Source of the DNA: OLB7 sp966250335
Lineage (GTDB): Bacteria > Bacteroidota > Ignavibacteria > OLB7
Assembly (NCBI GenBank): GCA_966250335.1
Contig: CBINGZ010000056.1
Location: 1-26,768, forward strand
Direction of reading: 5' to 3'
Length of the DNA: 26,768 nucleotides
Part shown: positions 1 through 5,946 of the stretch, one piece after another
Layout of the letters: every line of letters starts with the position of its first letter
Position numbering within the stretch: position 1 is the stretch's first letter
The notes under the pieces: model-generated
The model's database searches: none
What the model was told of the DNA's origin: nothing
What the model saw: only the letters and a program-made list of their open reading frames with translations
Translations under genes and position numbers: made by a program

Positions 1-255
1 AGGATCGATGCGATCCCGAACCCGTTCACGGCATCGACGGAGCTGCGGTTCTCGGTAGTGATCGCCGGCGCCACGTCTATCCGGGTCTTCGACCGGCTCG
101 GTCGTCAGGTCGCGGTTCCGATGGAAGGCGCATCGATGGAGCCGGGCCGGTATGCGATCGATTTCGCGTCGGGCGACCTGAGACCCGGGAGTTACATGGT
201 GGAGCTGACGGTCGACGGAGAACGATCGATCGAGAAGATCATTATCTCGGAGTAG
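1..255 (+). CDS. T9SS type A sorting domain (C-terminal end of a truncated secreted protein)
   Basis: Frame 1 is open from the first base of the window to the TAG at 253-255, so only the last 84 residues of a larger gene are present. They begin with an IPNPF motif at residues 5-9, continue through a beta-rich stretch with the pattern 'IRVFDRLGRQV', then 'LRPGSYMVEL', and end in 'EKIIISE'. PNP-F, D-x-x-G and L-x-x-G-x-Y are the hallmarks of the type A C-terminal domain that directs proteins through the Bacteroidota type IX secretion system and is then cleaved by the PorU sortase. What the passenger domain does cannot be told, because it lies outside the window. An internal GTG at 58 is not a credible start, since the domain begins upstream of it. 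The gene is convergent with the lipoprotein gene ending at 329, with a strong hairpin between them. Confidence 0.85.
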   Translation, partial: RIDAIPNPFTASTELRFSVVIAGATSIRVFDRLGRQVAVPMEGASMEPGRYAIDFASGDLRPGSYMVELTVDGERSIEKIIISE

Positions 256-261
256 CTCGAT

Positions 262-298
262 CCCGGAGGTCCGGTTCGATCGGAATCGGGCCTCCGGG
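262..298. terminator. Long hairpin between convergent genes, probable bidirectional terminator
   Basis: Positions 262-277 pair with 283-298 through a 16-bp stem (two G-T pairs, otherwise perfect) around a 5-base loop. It starts 6 bases after the stop of the plus-strand gene and 31 bases from the stop of the minus-strand gene. There is no clear T-run on either side, so calling it an intrinsic terminator is an inference from position and stem strength. Confidence 0.5.
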
Positions 299-328
299 TC
301 ATCGTTCCAGCCGGCTCTCGAGACGGGC

Positions 329-973
329 CTACTCTCCCACCCAGAACGGCAGCTTCTTCGTGAGCTCGGCCGCCAGGCGCTCGTAGGTCGTCGCGGCCGT
401 GCGCGGGTCCTCGATCGTGACCTCGATCTCGCCGCTGGTCATGACTTTCTTCTTCTGCGTGTCGAGCAGGAGATAGTTGGCCGTCACCGTTTCATCCCCC
501 TTGCCGGTTCCGGGCTCGGAGTTGTTGATCCGGATCGGGTTGATCACCAGCATATAATCGATGTTGGCCTCCTTCGCGGCGCGCTCGATCTGGTCCCAGC
601 TCTTCGGCTTGCCGCCGGCGAAATCGGCCGACGGGTTGATCGAGACGATGCGACCGACCGGCTCCTCCGAATACCCGAGGATCGTGTTCGAGTCGAGCCG
701 CTGGTTCAGCGAGGGGACGAGGAGGGTGCGGAGCTCTCCGTCCAGCGTCTCCATGGCGCTGGCGGCCGCCACGCCGCGCGAGTAGGCGAACGACTCGGTG
801 TTCCCGAGCGTCACCTGGTTTCCGCTGGGATAGAGGACGAAGATCCTCTTCCGCATGAGCGACTCGTCGGAGTAACCCTCGACGGTCGTCCGCTTGCTCG
901 ATCCGCATCCGGCCGCGACAAGCGCCGCCGTGACCACGACGGCAAGGAGTGAGAGAGTACGAAGACTGTTCAT
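329..973 (-). CDS. Lipoprotein of unknown function
   Basis: The product is a 214-residue lipoprotein. Residues 1-22 form a signal peptide (N-terminal MNSLR, then a hydrophobic run) ending in the lipobox V-A-A-G-C with the lipidated cysteine at 23, so it should be anchored in the envelope. The mature part is mixed alpha/beta with the segment 'ANIDYMLVINPIRI', then 'TVTANYLLLDTQKKKVMTSGE', and ends in 'LTKKLPFWVGE'. The general pattern (a strand reading 'DYMLV', then a 'LLLDT...KVM.SG' hairpin) recalls periplasmic CsgG/LpoB-like folds, but I do not recognise a named family. The ATG at 973 was chosen because it starts the signal peptide directly and is preceded by AGGGA about 10 bases upstream. 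A GTG at 1024 overlapping the upstream stop is possible but would add 17 non-hydrophobic residues. It follows the GlmU-like gene by 47 bases and is probably co-transcribed with it. Confidence 0.75.
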   Translation of the reverse strand: MNSLRTLSLLAVVVTAALVAAGCGSSKRTTVEGYSDESLMRKRIFVLYPSGNQVTLGNTESFAYSRGVAAASAMETLDGELRTLLVPSLNQRLDSNTILGYSEEPVGRIVSINPSADFAGGKPKSWDQIERAAKEANIDYMLVINPIRINNSEPGTGKGDETVTANYLLLDTQKKKVMTSGEIEVTIEDPRTAATTYERLAAELTKKLPFWVGE

Positions 974-1020
974 AGCCTGTTCCCTGTTAGTGTTGATGGC
1001 CGTGAGCCGGACTTCTCCGT

Positions 1021-2208
1021 TCACGATATATAGAGTCGCCGCAGCAGCGCCTCGTCGGCCCCGGTGAACTCCACGTTCCGCCGGGCCATGACGCGGCGCG
1101 CCACGTCGATCGCCTTCTCCAGATCATACTTCTCCCCCTCCGATCCCCATGCGAACGAAGGGATCGACTTCGGAGGGAAGCCGCCGCCGAAGACGTTGGC
1201 CGCCGTGCCGATCACCGTTCCGGTGTTGAGCATGGTGTTGATCCCCGTCTTGGCGTGGTCGCCGATCAGCGAGCCGATGAAGGTCTTCCCCGAGTTGATC
1301 TCGCGACCGTTCAAGGTCACCCTGACGGTGCCGTAGTTGTTCTTGAGGTCGGATGTGTTGGTGTCGGCGCCCAGGTTCACCCAGCGCCCAAGGTAGGAAT
1401 GACCGAGGAATCCGTCGTGCTGCTTGTTCGAATATCCCAGGATGATGGAATTCTCGACCTCCCCCCCCACCTTGCACCACGCTCCGATCGACGTCTTCTC
1501 GTAGATCTTCGCGCCGATCTTGATACGGCTGCTGTCGCCGATGAAGCAGGGACCGACCACGACGCTGTTCGCCATGATCTCGACCCCGCTTCCGAGCACG
1601 ATCGGCCCGGCGCTCGCGTCCAGAACAACACCGGGGGCCACGACGGTTCCGCGACCGATCGAGATCGCCGCCTCGTAGAGGAGATGGGCCCCCGTCATGA
1701 TCGTCCCCCCCCGTTCGACCGGAAAGGAGGCGGCATCCTCCACGATCCGGTCGGCGTTCTCGTAGAGAAGATCCCAGATGTATTCGTACATCCCGCCGAC
1801 CTCCAGCTCCGAGACCGCGATCGATCCGTGGAGCGGGAAGTCGAGGGTGTCGGCCTCCCAGTTCAGACGCTCTATGGAGGAGACGGAGAGACGCGCGGCG
1901 GCCACATCTCCACGCCATGTCACGATCCACTCCTCCCCCTTCGGAAAGGAGTCGACGACCGCCGCCGTCAGCGGAAGCCGTGCGTTGATGAAGAGAGTAT
2001 CGCGATCGGGAGGATCGACGAGCTCGCCGAAGGGGCGGTAGTAGTCACGGATATATCCCCGGCCGTGGAGGGTGACGCCGTCGAGCCCGGCCGCCTTCAC
2101 GGCGCGCTCGCGCAGGGTCATCGTCCCCACAAGGAGATGCGAGATATGCCGCGTTGCAGCTATGGGATCGAAATTCGATGCGAGATGGTCTTCGAAGAGA
2201 CAGAGCAT
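1021..2208 (-). CDS. GlmU-like putative sugar nucleotidyltransferase (alternative Bacteroidota type)
   Basis: The product is 395 residues. The N-terminal part (about 1-190, 'MLCLFEDHLASNFDPIAATR', then 'TLFINARLPL') matches the degenerate nucleotidyltransferase domain of the Bacteroidota-type GlmU-like family. From about 190 to 345 the protein is a left-handed beta-helix, seen as hexapeptide-repeat strands such as 'IGRGTVVAPGVVLD', 'IGDSSRIKIGAKIYEKTSIGAWCKVGG' and 'KTFIGSLIGDHAKTGINTMLNTGTVIG'. The family is thought to make UDP-N-acetylglucosamine for peptidoglycan and lipopolysaccharide, combining acetyl and uridylyl transfer in the cytoplasm; which activities this copy keeps is not visible. 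The length is typical. No Shine-Dalgarno is evident before the ATG, as is common in Bacteroidota; the start is supported by the conserved N-terminal 'LFED' motif. The lipoprotein gene lies directly downstream. Confidence 0.85.
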   Translation of the reverse strand: MLCLFEDHLASNFDPIAATRHISHLLVGTMTLRERAVKAAGLDGVTLHGRGYIRDYYRPFGELVDPPDRDTLFINARLPLTAAVVDSFPKGEEWIVTWRGDVAAARLSVSSIERLNWEADTLDFPLHGSIAVSELEVGGMYEYIWDLLYENADRIVEDAASFPVERGGTIMTGAHLLYEAAISIGRGTVVAPGVVLDASAGPIVLGSGVEIMANSVVVGPCFIGDSSRIKIGAKIYEKTSIGAWCKVGGEVENSIILGYSNKQHDGFLGHSYLGRWVNLGADTNTSDLKNNYGTVRVTLNGREINSGKTFIGSLIGDHAKTGINTMLNTGTVIGTAANVFGGGFPPKSIPSFAWGSEGEKYDLEKAIDVARRVMARRNVEFTGADEALLRRLYIS

Positions 2209-2271
2209 TGCGGTTCAGGGCCGGGAAGGCTGATCGGTGAGAGGATCCAGGGGGAACCCGCGAAACATAAA

Positions 2272-2310
2272 ACAAAAGCGCGATGATCTATCATAGAATC
2301 ATCGCGCTTT
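2272..2310 (-). terminator. Intrinsic terminator of tRNA-Ser
   Basis: On the minus strand an AGCGCGATGAT / ATCATCGCGCT stem (2298-2308 with 2278-2288) closes a 9-base loop and is followed at once by TTTTGTTTT. It sits 10 bases downstream of the tRNA-Ser 3' end. The same stem could stop plus-strand readthrough only weakly. Confidence 0.85.
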
Positions 2311-2319
2311 CATCATGAG

Positions 2320-2407
2320 CGGAAAGGGAGGGATTCGAACCCTCGGTACGGTTTGGCCGTACAAACGCTTTCCAGGCGTTCCAGTTCAACCACTCCTGCA
2401 CCTTTCC
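2320..2407 (-). tRNA. tRNA-Ser (anticodon GGA)
   Basis: The cloverleaf reads on the minus strand. The acceptor stem GGAAAGG (2401-2407) pairs with CCTTTCC (2321-2327) and the discriminator base is G at 2320. The anticodon stem AACGC/GCGTT flanks the loop CTGGAAA, giving anticodon GGA at 2371-2373. There is a long class II variable arm (GTACGG...CCGTAC) and a T-loop GTTCGAATC. The long variable arm and G73 are serine-specific. CCA is not encoded (CTC follows). Confidence 0.95.
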
Positions 2408-2446
2408 GTGGCCGACATGAGCTGCGTTCAAACGCAACTAGAGCGG

Positions 2447-2478
2447 CAAACATACCACTTGCGTCCCCTTCCCCACAA
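2447..2478 (-). promoter_or_regulatory. Bacteroidota-type promoter of tRNA-Ser
   Basis: The minus strand carries TATGTTTG at 2447-2454, an exact fit to the Bacteroidota -7 consensus TAnnTTTG, with TTG at 2476-2478 about 21 bases upstream as the -33 element. The tRNA begins about 40 bases downstream. The identical octamer lies upstream of tRNA-Gly. Confidence 0.65.
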
Positions 2479-2567
2479 CCTTTTTCATATCCTGTAATCT
2501 GTGAGAAATTCGCACAGCACGGTTGTGGATCGCGCTTACCGCGCCGAAACGGACTCATCCGCTCCGC

Positions 2568-3230
2568 TCAGAGGCGTTCCCCGGCGGTCAGCGCCGCCGT
2601 TTCCTTCACGGCGCCGCTCGGGTCGACGGTTGCGGGATTGGCCGAGAAGCGCTCTCCCCCGGCCGTTCCGTTCACGGGAAGCTTTCCACGTCCCGTTTCC
2701 GCGACCCCCTTCCGATTCCGCCTCGGCGCCACCGCGTTCCCGGTCCTGACCAGCGAGATCGTGTTCAGCACCAGGGTCAGCACCCCGGCGAAGAGGACCC
2801 CCTTCACCAGCGTCGAATAGAGCTGATGCCCCCGGTTGAACGCCTCCCTCAACGGAGCCTTCTCCGCCGCAACCTGCTCGAAGCTCCCGATCGCCGTCCG
2901 CAGAGCGTCCATCTCCGGGAAAAGGATCGTGGTGTAGTAGGCGGCCGTGGCGAGCATGATGATGCTGAGGGCGAAGACCGCCCAGTTCTCCCAGCGTCTC
3001 CCCCGGAACGCCATGTAGAGGGCGCCGGAGAAGAGGAGGACGCCGGAGATCAGTTCGATCACCCCAAGGCGGCCGAGGATGGCGCTGTTGACCGCCCCCG
3101 CCATCGTCCGATCGGGAAGAACTCCCGACCCGAAGAGCGTGGAGGCGACACCCGCGCCGAAGAAGACGAGGCTGCCGATCCAGACGGCAAGCGCCAGCAT
3201 CATCAGGACATTCAGTACGTAACGGAGCAT
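2568..3230 (-). CDS. DUF4149 integral membrane protein
   Basis: The product is 220 residues. Four hydrophobic segments are visible at about 5-30, 50-75, 82-103 and 141-162. The N-terminus has the family signature 'LALAVWIGSLVFFGAGVASTLF' and a later 'FNRGHQLYSTLV', both typical of DUF4149 (TMEM205-like) inner-membrane proteins of unknown function. The last ~55 residues are a polar Gly/Ala/Thr-rich tail, probably disordered and not part of the domain. The gene starts 28 bases after the isocitrate dehydrogenase stop on the same strand, so the two are likely one transcript; this does not by itself suggest a function. No clear terminator is visible between this gene and the tRNA-Ser promoter. Confidence 0.85.
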   Translation of the reverse strand: MLRYVLNVLMMLALAVWIGSLVFFGAGVASTLFGSGVLPDRTMAGAVNSAILGRLGVIELISGVLLFSGALYMAFRGRRWENWAVFALSIIMLATAAYYTTILFPEMDALRTAIGSFEQVAAEKAPLREAFNRGHQLYSTLVKGVLFAGVLTLVLNTISLVRTGNAVAPRRNRKGVAETGRGKLPVNGTAGGERFSANPATVDPSGAVKETAALTAGERL

Positions 3231-3258
3231 AGCGGTTCCTCAGCGGATGAAGAGGAGA

Positions 3259-4269
3259 TCAGGCAAGACGCGCGATGATCGCGTCGGTCATCTCTATGGT
3301 ACCGACGCCGGACTCGCGGTTTAAGTCTCTGGTGACGAATTTTCCTTCACGGAGCACGTCGGAGAGCGCCTTCTCGATCTTGTCGGCGCGCTCCAGCTCG
3401 CCGATATGGCGCAGCATCATGATGCCGGCCAGAAGGAGCGCCGCCGGGTTGGCGAGATTCTTCCCGGCGATGTCGGGAGCCGAGCCGTGGACCGCCTCGA
3501 AGACCGCCACAGAATCGCCGATGTTGGCCCCCGGCGCCAGGCCGAGCCCGCCGACGAGCCCGCTGGCGAGGTCGGAGAGGATATCACCGAAGAGGTTCGT
3601 CGTGACGATCACGTCGATCTGCTCCGGGTTGATCACCATCTGCATCGCCATGTTGTCGACGATCTTCTCGTCGGTCTCGATCTGCGGATACTCCTTCCCG
3701 ATCTCCCGCCCGACCTCCAGGAACATGCCGGAGGTGAACTTCAGGATGTTCGCCTTATGGACGATCGTCACCTTCTTGCGGTTGTGCTTCACCGCGTAGT
3801 CGAAGGCGGCGCGGATGATCCGCTCCGACCCGACACGGGTCACGATCGCCACCGACTCCGCCGCCGACTTCCGCGCGTCGATATAATGCTCGACACCGGA
3901 GTAGAGACCTTCGGTGTTCTCGCGGAAGAGGACGATGTCGATATCCTTGAACCGGGAGGGAACCCCCTCGAACGTCTTGGTGGGTCGGAGATTGATATAA
4001 AGATCGAACTCCTTCCGCAGCGCCACGTTCACGCTCCGGAAGCCGGTGCCGACCGGCGTGGTGAGCGGTCCCTTCAGTGCGATCTTCGTCTCACCGATCG
4101 CCGTCACCGTCTCCTGCGGCAGCGGGTCGCCGAACTTCTCGAACGCGCCGACACCGGCGTGCGCCTCCACCCATTCGATCTGCGCGCCCGAAGCGTCGAT
4201 GATCCGCCGGACGGATTCGGTAATGCTGGGGCCGATACCGTCCCCCGGGATGTATATGACACGTGTCAT
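3259..4269 (-). CDS. NAD-dependent isocitrate dehydrogenase (isocitrate/isopropylmalate dehydrogenase family)
   Basis: A 336-residue cytoplasmic enzyme of the beta-decarboxylating dehydrogenase family, predicted to oxidise isocitrate to 2-oxoglutarate in the TCA cycle. It opens with 'IPGDGIGP' (7-14). The substrate loop is S79-V-N81 with R85, R95 and R116, followed by Y123, K172 and the metal-binding aspartates D229 and D233 in 'NLFGDILSD'. The cofactor loop is 'EAVHGSAPDIAGKNLANP'. The segment 'GPLTTPVGTGFRSVNVALRKEFDLYINLRP' is the form seen in NAD-type isocitrate dehydrogenases of the IDH3/Thermus type, whereas isopropylmalate dehydrogenases differ there; homoisocitrate dehydrogenase is a less likely alternative. 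The ATG at 4269 was chosen because the family begins here; the frame is open 63 codons further upstream but codes nothing recognisable. The 214 bases between this start and the tRNA-Gly terminator must hold its promoter, but no clear TAnnTTTG box was found. Confidence 0.88.
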   Translation of the reverse strand: MTRVIYIPGDGIGPSITESVRRIIDASGAQIEWVEAHAGVGAFEKFGDPLPQETVTAIGETKIALKGPLTTPVGTGFRSVNVALRKEFDLYINLRPTKTFEGVPSRFKDIDIVLFRENTEGLYSGVEHYIDARKSAAESVAIVTRVGSERIIRAAFDYAVKHNRKKVTIVHKANILKFTSGMFLEVGREIGKEYPQIETDEKIVDNMAMQMVINPEQIDVIVTTNLFGDILSDLASGLVGGLGLAPGANIGDSVAVFEAVHGSAPDIAGKNLANPAALLLAGIMMLRHIGELERADKIEKALSDVLREGKFVTRDLNRESGVGTIEMTDAIIARLA

Positions 4270-4483
4270 GTGAAACGCTGGTATGAGAATTGCCTGGGAT
4301 TGTTTAGGCTGGAGATGAGCGCGGGCTCGGGGAAGAGGGCGCCTCCAGGAGAGCCGCCAAATTACGACCCCCGCCTCTGCCGCGTGGGATTCAATCGTAA
4401 GAGATCGCAAACGAGAACCTGCGGGGAGAAAACAAATTGCATCGCAAAGCGACATCAATCATTTTTATTCTCCATCGGCGGAT

Positions 4484-4527
4484 CGTTATAACGAAAACGT
4501 CCCGCCATCAGAGATGACAGGACGTTT
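4484..4527 (-). terminator. Intrinsic terminator of tRNA-Gly
   Basis: On the minus strand AAACGTCC (4520-4527) pairs with GGACGTTT (4495-4502), with an inner CATC/GATG hairpin, and TTTTCGTTAT follows. It lies 7 bases past the tRNA-Gly 3' end. Confidence 0.8.
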
Positions 4528-4532
4528 GTGCT

Positions 4533-4606
<74 letters not shown>

Positions 4607-4627
4607 GTGCCGTTGTAAAAGAGAGAA

Positions 4628-4658
4628 CAAACATAAGGCATTACGGATGCTATTGCAA
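4628..4658 (-). promoter_or_regulatory. Bacteroidota-type promoter of tRNA-Gly
   Basis: TATGTTTG on the minus strand at 4628-4635 matches the TAnnTTTG -7 box, with TTG at 4656-4658 spaced 20 bases upstream. The tRNA starts 22 bases downstream. It has the same octamer and nearly the same spacing as the tRNA-Ser promoter. Confidence 0.65.
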
Positions 4659-4754
4659 GAGTCGATTACAACTCACAATATTTACGCCGTCAAATGTTTA
4701 CGCATCTTCGCACGTCGCTATGGCGAAGCGTACCTCATATTCAATCTGCATTCC

Positions 4755-5822
4755 ATGCTCAGAACAAGGCAGGCTCTTCTCCCCTCGCTGCTGCTCGCAC
4801 CGCTCTGTTTTCTGACGCCCTCCGATCTGGCGGCGCAGGGATTCGCGAACGCGAAGTATGCGGGAGAGTTTCTCGCGCTGGGCGTCGGCGCCCGGTCGTC
4901 GGCCCTCGGCGGGGCCGGGACAGGTTTTGCCGGAGATGTCACGGCGGGATATTTCAATCCGGCCGCGCTTATCTCGATCAACCATCCCCAGATCTCCATC
5001 TTCCATGAGTCCCGTTTCGGCGGGCTCACGAACTATGACTATGCCGGGGCGGCGATCCCCTTCGGCACGAACCAGTCGATCGGGCTCAGCGCCTTCAGGC
5101 TCGGCTACGGTGACGATATTCCGATCACCCTGAACGCCCTGATGGACAACAACGACGACGGCGAGATCGACGAGGACGAACGGCTCGATCCCGCCAAGAT
5201 CACCTACGGCAGCGCATCGGACTGGGCGGTCTTCGCCTCGTACGCGCGGGAGATCGACGACAAGCTCTCGGTAGGGGGGAACGTGAAGGTGCTCTACAGA
5301 GCCCTGCTCGACAACTCCGCATGGGGGCTCGGCTTCGACCTGAGCGCATCGTACAGGCCGATCGAGGGACTCTCCCTCGGCGCGGTTCTTTCGGACGCAA
5401 CGAAGTCGATGCTCGCCTGGGATACCGGCAATCAGGAGTTCATCGTCCCGGCGCTTCGTCTCGGGGCCGCCTATAAATATCGCGTTGATGAGAACCACTC
5501 GTTCATGCCGGTAGTGGACGGCACCTTCAGGTTCGAGGGACGCCACAAGACGGCGATGGTCGATCTCGGGATCGCGAGTCTTGACGCGCAGGCCGGGCTT
5601 GAATACTCGTACAAGGATAAATTCTTCGTGCGTGGAGGGGTCAACGACCTGAAGCAGCTCAGCGTCGGCGCCGGAGTCAGGCTCCCCAAGCTCAACATCG
5701 ACTACTCCTTCACCAACGAGAACACACAGCTCAGCGGCTTCGGCGCCACGCATCGCATCTCGCTGATGCTGACGCTGGAGGAGCCGAAGTTCGCGCGTGA
5801 AGGGGTTTCCGACGGGAAATAG
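4755..5822 (+). CDS. PorV/PorQ-family outer-membrane beta-barrel protein
   Basis: The product is 355 residues. A signal peptide covers about 1-27 (cleavage near 'DLAAQ'). The mature start 'AKYAGEFLALGVGARSSALGGAGTGFAGDVTAGYFNPAAL' is the signature of the PorV/PorQ (UPF0164) family, FadL-like barrels of the T9SS in which PorV shuttles CTD-bearing cargo to the sortase PorU. Alternating strands continue to 'GFGATHRISLMLTLEEP' at the C-terminus. Residues 131-142 form a canonical EF-hand loop, D-x-N-x-D-G-x-I-x-x-x-E, implying a bound calcium ion in an external or periplasmic loop. The ATG at 4755 starts the signal peptide; the frame is open upstream to 4647 but that part overlaps the divergent tRNA promoter. 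The next gene encodes a T9SS cargo protein, which fits a secretion role, though many genomes hold several PorV/PorQ paralogues and this need not be PorV itself. Confidence 0.82.
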   Translation: MLRTRQALLPSLLLAPLCFLTPSDLAAQGFANAKYAGEFLALGVGARSSALGGAGTGFAGDVTAGYFNPAALISINHPQISIFHESRFGGLTNYDYAGAAIPFGTNQSIGLSAFRLGYGDDIPITLNALMDNNDDGEIDEDERLDPAKITYGSASDWAVFASYAREIDDKLSVGGNVKVLYRALLDNSAWGLGFDLSASYRPIEGLSLGAVLSDATKSMLAWDTGNQEFIVPALRLGAAYKYRVDENHSFMPVVDGTFRFEGRHKTAMVDLGIASLDAQAGLEYSYKDKFFVRGGVNDLKQLSVGAGVRLPKLNIDYSFTNENTQLSGFGATHRISLMLTLEEPKFAREGVSDGK

Positions 5823-5830
5823 TACCTTTG
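5823..5830 (+). promoter_or_regulatory. Probable promoter -7 box for the Asp-box gene
   Basis: TACCTTTG begins at the base immediately after the stop codon of the PorV/PorQ-like gene and fits TAnnTTTG exactly. The -33 position has no good TTTG. If used, it gives a leader of about 110 bases before the ATG at 5947. Confidence 0.45.
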
Positions 5831-5946
5831 CAGAATTAACAATCGGCATCGAACAAGAGAGGGCGCCCGGCCGACCGTCGGGCGTCCGATTCGCCGTGTA
5901 CGGCCCTTCCCTACACGTTATCATCTCCGGAAGCAAGGAGACATCC

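Noticed and set aside
2313..2558. Small open frames across the tRNA-Ser gene on both strands.
   Set aside because: The cloverleaf, promoter and terminator explain this DNA; the translations have no recognisable features.
3259..4458. 3-isopropylmalate dehydrogenase (leuB) assignment and the longer start at 4458.
   Set aside because: The substrate-loop segment matches NAD-type isocitrate dehydrogenases and no leu genes are nearby. The extra 63 residues upstream of 4269 are not conserved-looking.
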